From NCBI GenBank assembly GCA_012729835.1, contig JAAYCK010000072.1, positions 1 through 62,643 on the forward strand: a DNA stretch of 62,643 bases. The letters are read 5' to 3'. A program made the position numbers and the translations under genes. Positions 16,756-25,785 of the stretch are shown piece by piece. The notes beneath the pieces are model-generated. The model did no database searches. It was given only the letters and a program-made list of their open reading frames with translations, and had not been told where the DNA came from. The stretch comes from Syntrophomonadaceae bacterium. GTDB lineage: Bacteria > Bacillota > Syntrophomonadia > Syntrophomonadales > Syntrophomonadaceae. The stretch's first letter is position 1; each line of letters opens with the position of its first letter.

Positions 16756-17304
16756 TCAGTTTATCGAACAGTCTCCCTGGGTCGTCTCTCTTTCGTAAAT
16801 AACCCTGGCTGGATTCCCAACTGAAACAGTCCAGGCAGGTATGTCTTTGCTAACAACCGATCCAGCACCGATAATGGCACCTTCACCAATAGTAATCCCC
16901 GGGAGAATCGTTGTGTTTCCTCCGATCCAGACATGGTTTTCAATTATTATACTTTGAGCAGTATTGGGCAATTTTATATCCGAATAATCATGAGTTGCTG
17001 AGAATAATGTTACATTAGGAGCCAGTACTACATGATCCCCAATCCTTATAGTGGCCTCTTTTACAAAAAAAGATGGGTAGATTCCGCATCCGCGGTTGAT
17101 ACTTGTATAATCGCCTATGCTAATTCTTCTTGGATATCGCCAATAAGTCTTATAATCAAGAAATGAAAGCTTGCCAAAATTATCAAACATCAGTCTTAAA
17201 ACCATATTTCGCAAGACCGGCGGCAGCAAATCAATAAAAAACAATACTATATTCCAAAGATATGAATAATGATTCATCAGAAATATTTTTTTTGCTCTTT
17301 TCAT
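16756..17304 (-). CDS. Left-handed beta-helix (hexapeptide) acyltransferase
   Basis: This protein of 182 residues has a hydrophobic N-terminal stretch (about 14-40) followed by hexapeptide repeats from about 60 to 168 (IGDYTS, IGDHVV, IENHVWIGGNTTILPG, IGEGAIIGAGSVV). His105 in FSATHDYSD is the expected catalytic base of this O-acetyltransferase family (NodL/WbbJ/maltose acetyltransferase type). It probably acetylates a hydroxyl or amino group of one of the sugars made here. It lies 12 bases after the small SMR gene and 40 bases before the radical SAM gene, in the same direction. Confidence 0.85.
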   Translation of the reverse strand: MKRAKKIFLMNHYSYLWNIVLFFIDLLPPVLRNMVLRLMFDNFGKLSFLDYKTYWRYPRRISIGDYTSINRGCGIYPSFFVKEATIRIGDHVVLAPNVTLFSATHDYSDIKLPNTAQSIIIENHVWIGGNTTILPGITIGEGAIIGAGSVVSKDIPAWTVSVGNPARVIYERETTQGDCSIN

Positions 17305-17316
17305 GCTTTTACCGCC

Positions 17317-17655
17317 TTAAATATTAAAAATAACGATTCCGATCATTATAAGCATAACCCCAAACACCTTGCCTTTGGTGGGATATTCCTTTAGAAAGAC
17401 CCAACTCAACAGCATCATAAAGACATAACCTGTACATTGAAGGATCGACCCCGTTTTCAGATCAATGCCCTTAAAAGCGATTATAGCTGTCAGCGATGTC
17501 AAACCCAATAAGAAATATCCGGTTAAAACCTCCAAGTTGATGTATTGCCGGAAAAAAGTTCTATAATGTTTATTCGCACTTATCTTCAGAATTATTTGAG
17601 CGCAGGAAGCGATAAATACTGAGCCCACAAACAGCCATATATATTTATCAAGCAT
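17317..17655 (-). CDS. Small four-helix transporter subunit, SMR/ArnE-ArnF-like (second half)
   Basis: This protein of 112 residues has four hydrophobic helices (about 4-22, 42-63, 68-88, 93-111) with the SMR/EamA-half pattern KGIDLKTGSIL and a closing helix after FLKEYPTKGKVFG. It overlaps the stop of the preceding 121-residue gene of the same fold by eight bases, so the pair is probably a heterodimer. The closest functional analogue I know is ArnE/ArnF, which flips aminoarabinose-phosphoundecaprenol. Drug export is the alternative, but the neighbours (a GtrB/ArnC-like transferase 1.5 kb downstream) favour a lipid-sugar substrate. Confidence 0.8.
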   Translation of the reverse strand: MLDKYIWLFVGSVFIASCAQIILKISANKHYRTFFRQYINLEVLTGYFLLGLTSLTAIIAFKGIDLKTGSILQCTGYVFMMLLSWVFLKEYPTKGKVFGVMLIMIGIVIFNI

Positions 17656-18013
17656 TTCTATGTACCATTACGACTCCAATCACTATGCATAGAATCCCCA
17701 ACAGATTGTTCAATGATATGTGCTCACCAAAAAATAAAATTGCCCAGATCAAGGTCCACACTACCTGTGTCCCTTTATTCGCATATGCTACAGATATCTC
17801 GTGCTTTTTGATAACCTGCTGCCATAAGACGGCATAAGCACCGAAGATCAATATCTCGATGCCAAACCATATCAAAAAAGAAGGTGAAAACAGCGGATAG
17901 GTCGATGCCTTTTTCGCAACGACCGTCGTAAAACTTAACACGACAATGGAAAACTGCAAAAACAAAATATTGATGGTTTTAGATGTCAAACGCCTCATGG
18001 TAAGTTCAGCCAT
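17648..18013 (-). CDS. Small four-helix transporter subunit, SMR/EamA-like (first half)
   Basis: This protein of 121 residues has four predicted helices. The third carries the signature AYANKGTQVVWTLIW, followed by FFGEHISL, the usual end of an EamA/SMR unit. The acidic residue in helix 1 that drug-exporting SMR proteins use (Glu14 of EmrE) has no obvious equivalent, which speaks for a non-drug substrate. It forms a translationally coupled pair with the 112-residue gene. It begins 32 bases after the phosphoesterase gene. Confidence 0.78.
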   Translation of the reverse strand: MAELTMRRLTSKTINILFLQFSIVVLSFTTVVAKKASTYPLFSPSFLIWFGIEILIFGAYAVLWQQVIKKHEISVAYANKGTQVVWTLIWAILFFGEHISLNNLLGILCIVIGVVMVHRNA

Positions 18014-18045
18014 AGAACAATTCCCTTTCCTTGTGGTGATACATG

Positions 18046-18714
18046 CTAGAATAAATGTTTTCTGATCCAGCTTCCATCAGCCCCGCTTTTTAATGCCAGA
18101 TCTACAACTCTAACCGGATCAAAATCCTGCCTGATCATCCGGCATTCTCTGCTTTCGGTATCAAAAACGACCACACATGCTTTTGCAGCTACATCCCTGG
18201 ACTGACCGACTGAACCGGGATTTATGAGTAATGGTCTGGAGTCAGGACGGATATAAGACCGATGGGTTTGAGCAAAGGTTATGACATCATAATTAAACCG
18301 GTCAAGAGCCGGTAATACCGTACTATCTTCGTAAATGTAATCATATAACGTATCAAAAGGGCTGCCATGAACGCATAGGAATGAATGCCCTCCTATGAAT
18401 CCTGCCCACATCAACGGAAGACCTTCGAGCCATTGGTAATTGATACGGCTTATGTTCTTCCTTGCATAATCGATGCCAAATTTTACGTGAGGAGAGAGAC
18501 CCTCCGGGCAACCATGCAACAGGAAGTGATCGTGATTCCCCAAAATGCTGATAGCTCCCAGACTGCGGACAAAATCGATGACTTCATTGACCTGGCAGTA
18601 ATAACCGACATAGTCTCCCAGGCAAATAACCTGGTCAACGCTCTCCAAAAGAGTTTGTAAGCTGGATAAGGCTTCATAATTGGCATGGATGTCGGCAATG
18701 ACAGCTACACGCAT
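18046..18714 (-). CDS. Calcineurin-like metallophosphoesterase (YfcE/MJ0936 type)
   Basis: This protein of 222 residues has the full set of dinuclear-metal motifs: Asp8 and His10 in IADIH, GDYVG at 33-37, GNHD at 59-62, the histidines of GGHSFLCVHGSP, and NPGSVGQSRD near residue 170. Such enzymes cleave phosphomonoesters or phosphodiesters in the cytoplasm. The substrate is unknown; its start overlaps the end of the epimerase gene by ten bases, so a sugar-phosphate or nucleotide-sugar role is plausible. It is not likely to be a general housekeeping enzyme, given the coupling on both sides. Confidence 0.85.
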   Translation of the reverse strand: MRVAVIADIHANYEALSSLQTLLESVDQVICLGDYVGYYCQVNEVIDFVRSLGAISILGNHDHFLLHGCPEGLSPHVKFGIDYARKNISRINYQWLEGLPLMWAGFIGGHSFLCVHGSPFDTLYDYIYEDSTVLPALDRFNYDVITFAQTHRSYIRPDSRPLLINPGSVGQSRDVAAKACVVVFDTESRECRMIRQDFDPVRVVDLALKSGADGSWIRKHLF

Positions 18715-19595
18715 AGATTTTTCCCTATGTACCTGATGGAGTCTTCAAGCGAATAAATTGGTTCATAGCCTATCATATCTGCGGCCTTGTTTATTGAAAT
18801 ATCCCAATTAAGCCCTTCTTCACGATCAGGAACATCTGAATACTTTATGTTTGATCTTGAGCCGAATAAACTTATACAGGCCTGTGCTAATTCGAGGTTG
18901 GAGATAGCCTGCTTCCCGGCAATGTTATAAACCCCGTGAACATCACTGATGATGAATCTTTCTACCGCTGTAGCTATGTCCCGAACATCGACGTAGTTCT
19001 GTTGACGGTTGCCCTTCCCTATAATGCTCAAAGGTTCGCCCGCCAGAGCCTGTTTTATAAACACCGGAAATATCCTGCCTCTATCCATTCTCGGGCCAAC
19101 CGGGGAAGTCAAGCGTAGAACTACGGTTCGCAAACCATTAATCTGTGCTATATTGCATAGGTGTTCACCGAATAGTTTTGAAGCGTGGTAGACTGTGTTG
19201 GGCTCAACCGGGTGTTCCTCGGTGATCGGAATCGTCCTGGGGGTACCTATCACTTGAATACTGGATGTATAAACCATAGTTTGGGTTTTCCAGAGCGCGG
19301 CCAGGCGCAAAATGTTTTGAGTCCCCAGACAATTAGTCATTATGGTACTCAAGTGATGGTTGTCATAATCGATCATGGCAGCAGTATGAACAATAACTTC
19401 ACATGGTTCAATCTTTTCAGCTATGTTATCAACTAAAGAAACAGACGATATATCCACACCTATCTCTTTTCCTAAAACATTGTCCTCATTTACTAAAGAA
19501 CGATCCAAGCCGATCACTTCCCAACCTTGTGCCGACAGCAATCTGGCAATTTCGCTCCCTACGTTTCCGTTGTGACCAGTAATCAAAACTCTCAT
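18705..19595 (-). CDS. NAD-dependent epimerase/dehydratase (extended SDR)
   Basis: This protein of 296 residues has the Rossmann motif GHNGNVG (7-13) and the catalytic Tyr136/Lys140 of YHASK, with Ser111/Ser112 upstream, so it should be an active nucleotide-sugar epimerase, dehydratase or reductase. The exact reaction cannot be read from these motifs. Its ATG shares one base with the stop of the ATP-grasp gene (TAATG), and its own end overlaps the phosphoesterase start, making a tightly coupled trio. Confidence 0.85.
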   Translation of the reverse strand: MRVLITGHNGNVGSEIARLLSAQGWEVIGLDRSLVNEDNVLGKEIGVDISSVSLVDNIAEKIEPCEVIVHTAAMIDYDNHHLSTIMTNCLGTQNILRLAALWKTQTMVYTSSIQVIGTPRTIPITEEHPVEPNTVYHASKLFGEHLCNIAQINGLRTVVLRLTSPVGPRMDRGRIFPVFIKQALAGEPLSIIGKGNRQQNYVDVRDIATAVERFIISDVHGVYNIAGKQAISNLELAQACISLFGSRSNIKYSDVPDREEGLNWDISINKAADMIGYEPIYSLEDSIRYIGKNLCV

Positions 19596-20653
19596 TATCT
19601 CAACCCGTAATCATCAATTTTTATTTGATAGCTCCCAGGGGACTGCAAATATCCGTTCCTTTTCAATAGCTCCGCTGCTTGAGAATCCACATACATTTCG
19701 TTCCAATAGCGCAGGATTGTACCTTCGGTAATCAGCGGAAAGTCATCTAACTCCTTACTCAGAACAAAATGCTTAAGAGCTGCTTCTACCTCGTTGAAGC
19801 CCAAATGGGCCCGTATAGGCGTAGTACCCGAAAAACGAAGGTTGATCTCAAAACATACCGGTTTCCCGTTAGAGACCCGCATCTGAATATTGCACGGGCC
19901 AGTGGGTTTCAGACAAGCAGCAATTCTGGAAGCTTCATGACGAATATCAGGGAAGTCCCCTACTTCCGCTCTGACCGTAGTGCCTTCCAACAGGTCTCTG
20001 CGCATAGTAATACTACCCTTCAACCTGCCGCTGCTATCGCAGAAACAACCGACTGTATATTCCAACTCCGTGCTCCCCAGGTACTCCTGCACAACATAAT
20101 CATTTTTCGCGCTTAAATACTCCAGATCTCTCTCGGACTCCACCAGGATGACTCCATGAGCCCCTTTGCCTCTCCTTGGCTTGGCTATGAGAGGGAAGCC
20201 ACAGCTCAGGACCAGGTTTTTCAAGGCATTATTATCCTCCGCAGCCGCATATTGCGGGTAATTGAATCCGTTTTTTTCCAGCCATCGGCAAGTTTCCAGT
20301 TTATCTATACTCATGCCCAATTGGTAGGGGCTGCTTACTACTGCTATAGCACCGGTATTGGCCCGGATCAACTCGGAATTTTGCGCTAAAATATCGAGTA
20401 CAGGCTCGACTCCGGATAATATGACGTCAACACATTCTTTATGACAGACATCTAACAACCAGTCAATAAATCGGGGATTATTGGCCAGAGGAGAAATATA
20501 AGCGGTATCGACCGTATACAGTCCGAAGGCCAGGTGACTGGTACATGCACCGATAACCCGGCAGTCGAGATTGCTGATAGCCAGCGATTTCAATATTCCC
20601 TGGCTTACATTGCCTCCTACTCCTAGAACCAGGACATTTAATGGATTTTTCAT
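19595..20653 (-). CDS. ATP-grasp ligase (CarB/PylC-like fold)
   Basis: This protein of 352 residues has an N-terminal Rossmann-like region beginning LVLGVGGNVSQG, then an ATP-grasp domain at about 115-300. Visible ATP and metal contacts are Lys158 (IAKPRRGKGAHGV), Glu190 (VVQEYLG) and the metal motif Glu269-x-Asn271-x-Arg273 (FEINLRFSG). Such ligases activate a carboxylate as an acyl phosphate and join it to an amine. In a surface-sugar locus it may attach an amino acid to an amino sugar or to a sugar acid (inference). It overlaps the NeuD-like gene by four bases and the epimerase gene by one. Confidence 0.82.
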   Translation of the reverse strand: MKNPLNVLVLGVGGNVSQGILKSLAISNLDCRVIGACTSHLAFGLYTVDTAYISPLANNPRFIDWLLDVCHKECVDVILSGVEPVLDILAQNSELIRANTGAIAVVSSPYQLGMSIDKLETCRWLEKNGFNYPQYAAAEDNNALKNLVLSCGFPLIAKPRRGKGAHGVILVESERDLEYLSAKNDYVVQEYLGSTELEYTVGCFCDSSGRLKGSITMRRDLLEGTTVRAEVGDFPDIRHEASRIAACLKPTGPCNIQMRVSNGKPVCFEINLRFSGTTPIRAHLGFNEVEAALKHFVLSKELDDFPLITEGTILRYWNEMYVDSQAAELLKRNGYLQSPGSYQIKIDDYGLR

Positions 20654-21309
20654 TTACTTACCCCATCTAGTCTATCTGTTCTCTTGATAACAGCAGGGTT
20701 ACCTGCCACCAGCGAATATGGAGAAACATCGGCTATTACAACTGCTCCCGCAGCTATTACCGAATATTCCCCGATTTTTACTTTATCAATAATTGTAGCG
20801 TTTGCACCAATAAACGCTCCTTCACCAACCATCACATAACCGGCAATGTTCGCTCCCGGTGCGATAAACGTATTATCCTGGATCACAGTATGATGCGATA
20901 TCATCGCTCCGATATTTACAAAACAGCACTCCCCAATGTTAACAAAATTATCGATTATTACTCCCTGGTTTATCATGGTTCCATTACCTATACTGGCTTT
21001 GTCAGATAGAATGGCATTGTCAGCAATAAACGAAACTATGTTAAACCCCATTTCTTTTATCTCTTTATATCTTCGGAATCTTGCGTACATGTCCTTATAG
21101 CCCACACAATAAAGTAAATCAAACAAAGCATCTTCTTGATGGACATATTTTTCTATTTTGTATTCGACACCTGGAAGAGTATCATCAAAAACATTCAATA
21201 TTTTTATTTCTTCCTTATCCAACAAGGGTTGAATCTGGGCAAATAGTTCTCCTTTCCCAAAAACACTTAATTGTTTAGCCTCAAATAAAGCCTGGTTTTT
21301 AATAATCAT
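20650..21309 (-). CDS. PglD/NeuD-family sugar acyltransferase
   Basis: This protein of 219 residues has an N-terminal Rossmann-like half (about 10-95), atypical in starting without the usual glycine-rich loop, and a hexapeptide beta-helix from about 97 to 205. His139-His140 (AMISHHTV) occupy the place of the catalytic histidine in PglD. Relatives N-acetylate UDP- or dTDP-4-amino sugars, or O-acetylate sialic acids. The nearest candidate substrate is the product of rfbA, rfbB and the WecE-like enzyme. It begins 12 bases after the rfbB gene and overlaps the ATP-grasp gene by four bases. Confidence 0.83.
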   Translation of the reverse strand: MIIKNQALFEAKQLSVFGKGELFAQIQPLLDKEEIKILNVFDDTLPGVEYKIEKYVHQEDALFDLLYCVGYKDMYARFRRYKEIKEMGFNIVSFIADNAILSDKASIGNGTMINQGVIIDNFVNIGECCFVNIGAMISHHTVIQDNTFIAPGANIAGYVMVGEGAFIGANATIIDKVKIGEYSVIAAGAVVIADVSPYSLVAGNPAVIKRTDRLDGVSK

Positions 21310-21321
21310 TATACAGATCCC

Positions 21322-22392
21322 TCATAATAATATCGGATTGCATTCTCTTTCATTTTCGTGATTGATATACCAATTTACGGTCTTAAACAGCCCATATAAG
21401 AGACTAGTCTCGGCTTTCCAACCCAGTGTTTTTATCAGTTTGGCGTTGTCTAAAGCATAGCGCTGGTCATGACCGGGACGGTCTTTCACAAAAGTTATCA
21501 AATCTTTGAACGAATCAAGTTTCAATTCCTGCTTGCGGTCACCAGCCAGATCATCTAATATCTCGCAAATTTTAAAAGCCATGCTGAGGTTGGTTTGTTC
21601 ATTATTTGCACCAATATTATAGCTTTCTCCAGCCTTTCCCTCATGAAAAACCAGGTCGATAGCACGACAATGATCCTCAACGTAGAGCCAATCCCTCACG
21701 TTTTTTCCATCCCCGTAAATAGGTATGGGCTGCCCGTTCAATGCCTTGCGAATTATCGTTGGAATTAGTTTTTCTGAGTGCTGCCTCGGCCCATAGTTGT
21801 TTGAAGAATTTGTAATAACGGTATTCATGCCATAGGTATGATGGTAACTCCTGACGATCATATCCGCGCTTGCCTTACTGGCGCTGTAAGGGCTGTTGGG
21901 CGCATATGGCGTTTCCTCCGTAAACAGCCCGTCAGAACCTAAACTACCGTATACTTCATCTGTAGATATATGATGAAAACGGCATTTCTCATAACCAGGT
22001 TTGTTCACATGGGGCGCGTCCATCCACCTTTCTCTGGCTACATCGATAAGTGTGTAGGTCCCGTGTATATTGGTATCAAAGAACACCCCTGGACTTTCAA
22101 TAGAGTTGTCGACATGAGACTCGGCAGCAAAATGGATAACCCCTTTTATGTCATATTCAGAAAAGAGATGATCCAGTAATTCACGATTAGTTATGTTTCC
22201 CCTGATGAACTTATGGTTGGGGTGCCCCGCTACTTCATCAAGATTGTTCAGGTCTCCGGCATAGCTCAAATTATCGAGATTGATAACTAGATAATCCGGG
22301 TATTTATCAATAAAATAGGGTATGAAGTTGGATCCGATGAAGCCAGCCCCTCCGGTAATTAATACAGTATGTTGTTGCTTCTTGTTATTCAT
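21322..22392 (-). CDS. rfbB: dTDP-glucose 4,6-dehydratase
   Basis: This protein of 356 residues is the usual length for RfbB/RmlB, which makes dTDP-4-keto-6-deoxy-glucose with bound NAD. It has the Rossmann motif GGAGFIG (14-20), the active-site Thr-Asp-Glu at 144-146 (HHISTDEVYGSLG) and catalytic Tyr169/Lys173 in YSASK. The sequence NSSNNYGPRQHSEKLIP is typical of the family. It follows rfbA in the same direction. No rfbC or rfbD for dTDP-rhamnose is next to it, so the keto sugar probably goes to amino sugars through the WecE-like enzyme instead. Confidence 0.95.
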   Translation of the reverse strand: MNNKKQQHTVLITGGAGFIGSNFIPYFIDKYPDYLVINLDNLSYAGDLNNLDEVAGHPNHKFIRGNITNRELLDHLFSEYDIKGVIHFAAESHVDNSIESPGVFFDTNIHGTYTLIDVARERWMDAPHVNKPGYEKCRFHHISTDEVYGSLGSDGLFTEETPYAPNSPYSASKASADMIVRSYHHTYGMNTVITNSSNNYGPRQHSEKLIPTIIRKALNGQPIPIYGDGKNVRDWLYVEDHCRAIDLVFHEGKAGESYNIGANNEQTNLSMAFKICEILDDLAGDRKQELKLDSFKDLITFVKDRPGHDQRYALDNAKLIKTLGWKAETSLLYGLFKTVNWYINHENERECNPILL

Positions 22393-22433
22393 AGCAAATA
22401 CCTTATGAGTAAGAATTATTGAATAGGCTTATT

Positions 22434-23318
22434 CTACGAGAGTTTAGGATTTTCGCTGTTAGCGATATCTAATAGATATTGCCCGTATTCATTCATAGTT
22501 AATTCTTTCGCTAATTCCATCAGTTGTTCCCGGCCAATATAACCCATATAATAAGAAATTTCTTCCAGACAGGCTACTTTAAAACCCTGCCGTTTCTCGA
22601 TAGTTTCAATAAACTGTGCTGCTTGCTGCAAGGAATCAAAGGTCCCAGTATCCAACCAGGCAAATCCGCGGCCCAACAACTCTACCCGGAGACAGTCTCT
22701 TTCCAGGTATACCTTGTTGATATCGGTTATTTCTAGTTCGCCCCGGGTAGATGGCTTTAGGCTCTTAGCTATATCCACCACCCTGTTATCATAAAAGTAA
22801 AGCCCGGTTACTGCAAAATCCGATTTCGGTTTTAAAGGCTTTTCTTCGATAGAAATAGCCTTCTTGTTTCTGTCAAATTCAACTACCCCAAAATGCTGGG
22901 GTTCTTTGACCCGGTAGGCAAAAATAGTAGCCCCATCAACGTTTTGCATTGCTCTTCGGAGTACAGGAGTAAAGCCCTGCCCATAAAAAATGTTGTCTCC
23001 CAGGATCATCGCTACTCTATTGCCTGCAATAAAGTCCTCGCCAATGATAAAAGCCTGTGCCAGTCCGTCTGGACGCGGCTGAGCTGCATATTTAATTGAC
23101 AGACCCAGCCTTTCTCCATCACCTAATAATTGTTCGAAGCGAGGTGTATCCTCGGGTGTAGAAATTATTAGTATTTCCCTGATACCTGACAGCATTAAAA
23201 CGGATAAAGGGTAATAAATCATTGGTTTGTTGTAAACCGGCAGCAACTGTTTAGATACCGTTTGTGTTATCGGATATAAACGTGTTCCTCTTCCCCCGGC
23301 AAGGATTATACCTTTCAA
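22434..23318 (-). CDS. rfbA: Glucose-1-phosphate thymidylyltransferase
   Basis: This enzyme makes dTDP-glucose from dTTP and glucose 1-phosphate. The nucleotide-binding GGRGTRLYP is at residues 8-16 when translation begins at the TTG at 23318; this start has GGAGTG about six bases upstream and gives the standard N-terminus (M)KGIILAGG and a length of 294, typical of RmlA. A longer frame open to 23405 adds 29 residues that do not belong to the family. Other family marks are [23 protein letters not shown] and [13 protein letters not shown]. It is followed 41 bases later by rfbB. Confidence 0.95.
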   Translation of the reverse strand: MKGIILAGGRGTRLYPITQTVSKQLLPVYNKPMIYYPLSVLMLSGIREILIISTPEDTPRFEQLLGDGERLGLSIKYAAQPRPDGLAQAFIIGEDFIAGNRVAMILGDNIFYGQGFTPVLRRAMQNVDGATIFAYRVKEPQHFGVVEFDRNKKAISIEEKPLKPKSDFAVTGLYFYDNRVVDIAKSLKPSTRGELEITDINKVYLERDCLRVELLGRGFAWLDTGTFDSLQQAAQFIETIEKRQGFKVACLEEISYYMGYIGREQLMELAKELTMNEYGQYLLDIANSENPKLS

Positions 23319-23430
23319 TTTTTCACTCCGTATTTTTATATAATTTGTTTTACATATTTCTCTAAAAAAATGCAGAATCCTCTTAAGATTCTGATAAGGC
23401 GGCAACGAAAATTAGGCAAACCTGGTATTT

Positions 23431-25650
23431 CTATGGGCCTATTCTTACAATCCCTGGTTTACCGTCAACTACATCAATAATAATCAATTTAGAAAATCCT
23501 TTTTTCAAAACTTTAGAATACACGATGTCGAGGCCTTGGTCCTGGCTGGTTTGCTTAGTTTTCCGGGTAGAATAACATCTATAACCATAGGTTGGCCTGA
23601 CATCCTTGCCGTGCTGGGGTAATCCATCGATCATAGCTATACCAGTCAACGCAGGTGCCAACAGAGGCTCAGCCATATCGGGCATGTTATCCAAGCCGAT
23701 CCAGTCTCCCCAGTAAAGCTTATTGGTTTGAGGTATGAACAGCAATGCATTTTTCTTTTCCGCAAGGGACTCATTTCCAAGAGTCAACAAAACCTCAACC
23801 AATTCATATCTTTTACTTTGCTCCAGTGCCTTCTGGGGGCCATTGATCAGTTGTTCCAATTGTACGGACAGGATATCTCGTTGTTCACCAGATAAAGTCA
23901 ATATAGTACCTATTTTTTTATCCTTGATAAAAGCAATATATGACTGATTGAATTCCTGTTTATTTTCATCTGCAATAGACTGCATAATATCATATCTTAG
24001 AATAATATTTTGAGCCAAAAAAGTAAGTGAACCCAGACAAGTATTATATATTACTGAACAAGCTACAATAACAATGACAATATTTCTTATAATCAACTTA
24101 GTTTGATTCGATTCTAGACTTACCGGGATCAAAGCCAAAACAAAACATAAAGCTACGTAGAATTGATGGATATTGAAATAATCTGCATTACCGGCACCAA
24201 GTTCCGCAATCAGCCCCGGCACTGCTCCAACCATACATAATACTAAAATGACTTCCATATCAAGTGTTTCTCGTTTTTTTATCGCTGCCCTGATCCCAAA
24301 TCCCGAGCTTTTCAACTGACCCAATCTTGTAATTATTAAAGCCAACGACCAGAAGTAATTTATCAATAAAAATCCCAAAACCCAGCAACTGCGTTTATTG
24401 TTAATTACGTAAGTCTTGATATACGCAAACATTTCGAATTGCATTTTGGAAGTTACCGGGAAACTTATTATATATACCAGAGCTAGAAATGCTACAGTCA
24501 ATAAGAACATGGCGGGGAGGAATTCTTTATATAACTTAAGCCTGAGTATCAAGTAAATGACCAGGACTACCAGCAATACCATTATCGATATCTGTAATAG
24601 CCCCAACCATACGATCATAAGCAGTAAGATCAACCCAAAACTAGATTTTTCAATAACTGACAGCTGTTTATCTTTAGATGATGTAAAAAACGATATTCCC
24701 AGTGCACATATATCAAAAAAAAATGCTATTCCCAAGCAATAGGATTCGCTGAAAAAAATGATATCGCCGAAAACACCCGAATCATACATAATTCTCCAGG
24801 GTACTATACCTATAAAGCCAGCCATCAGCACCAGCCAAAACACTATGCTTTTAAACGATTTCCCAGCGTCCATCGTATTGGTGTTATGTTTATAAATCTG
24901 TTTCAGATTAATGATAAAAAAAAGCATACTGCTAAATAAAAATGGAACGATAATCAGTTGGTAGGCCAAACTATAAAAATGATAAACACTGATGTTCAGC
25001 AGGTTGGATAGATAAGCAAACAACCAGTGGCTACCAAAATGATACTTTAACAAAGGTATACCGTCCAAACCCGTACTGGGAATACCATATGTCTGAATAT
25101 TGCCAGCAACCGCAGCATGAAACAGTGTATCGATATTGGAACTCACTATTATGCTTTCGGGGAATAAAGAACTGATGGAGCCTCTCGCCCAAACCTTGCT
25201 GGAGATCCAAACTGAAAAAATAAGTATCAGGATCAACCAGGTCAGAACCAATTTCAATTTGCAATATTTTAAATACACTGCCCAGCCAAATATAAAAAAA
25301 GCCAGGCCTAAAACCAAAAAGACCGGCAGCAGATCAAGGTTCAAAGTCATTTTTATAAAGCCGCACAACCCAGCCAGAAACAGACCAGACATAAAAACCA
25401 ATACATCGGAATACAGCCATGATTCTCGGATGGTTTTACCGCGATACATCCGGAAAACCCGAAGGGCAGAAGGCAGGAAAAGTATAAAATAGCTAAGCAG
25501 CAAGGTTCTGATAACCGGAGCCAAAAAGCTTTGTTCAAAGCCGATCCTGGATATAAAATATATACCAGCCAAAAAACTTGCGATCGCAGAAGAAAAGAGC
25601 GGTATTATCCGGCTTTCATTATCAAAAATGTCCAGTTCGAATCTTTGCAT
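23431..25650 (-). CDS. Large polytopic membrane protein, possible GT-C-type glycosyltransferase
   Basis: I do not recognise the family with certainty. The protein has 739 residues, with about 13 hydrophobic helices up to residue 550 and a soluble, probably extracytoplasmic C-terminal part of about 190 residues. After helix 5 or so comes a loop with SNIDTLFHAAVAGNIQ and LKYHFGSHWL; acidic and histidine residues in the first large outer loop are what GT-C enzymes (polyprenyl-phosphate sugar users) show, so a GT-C role is my best inference. The ATG has AAGGA eight bases upstream. It lies 112 bases before rfbA and is separated from the formyltransferase gene by a gap that carries a small plus-strand ORF. 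Confidence 0.6.
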   Translation of the reverse strand: MQRFELDIFDNESRIIPLFSSAIASFLAGIYFISRIGFEQSFLAPVIRTLLLSYFILFLPSALRVFRMYRGKTIRESWLYSDVLVFMSGLFLAGLCGFIKMTLNLDLLPVFLVLGLAFFIFGWAVYLKYCKLKLVLTWLILILIFSVWISSKVWARGSISSLFPESIIVSSNIDTLFHAAVAGNIQTYGIPSTGLDGIPLLKYHFGSHWLFAYLSNLLNISVYHFYSLAYQLIIVPFLFSSMLFFIINLKQIYKHNTNTMDAGKSFKSIVFWLVLMAGFIGIVPWRIMYDSGVFGDIIFFSESYCLGIAFFFDICALGISFFTSSKDKQLSVIEKSSFGLILLLMIVWLGLLQISIMVLLVVLVIYLILRLKLYKEFLPAMFLLTVAFLALVYIISFPVTSKMQFEMFAYIKTYVINNKRSCWVLGFLLINYFWSLALIITRLGQLKSSGFGIRAAIKKRETLDMEVILVLCMVGAVPGLIAELGAGNADYFNIHQFYVALCFVLALIPVSLESNQTKLIIRNIVIVIVACSVIYNTCLGSLTFLAQNIILRYDIMQSIADENKQEFNQSYIAFIKDKKIGTILTLSGEQRDILSVQLEQLINGPQKALEQSKRYELVEVLLTLGNESLAEKKNALLFIPQTNKLYWGDWIGLDNMPDMAEPLLAPALTGIAMIDGLPQHGKDVRPTYGYRCYSTRKTKQTSQDQGLDIVYSKVLKKGFSKLIIIDVVDGKPGIVRIGP

Positions 25651-25785
25651 GCTCCAAATCCTTTGTTCTTTTCCAATAGGATTTCATTCCGATCCTGTCT
25701 TACCAGGTTGGTTTTACTGGGTAACGTATAACTTTTCTCTGACATGGTCATATTAGAAGCAAAATTGTTTAGAAGAGGATACAAC

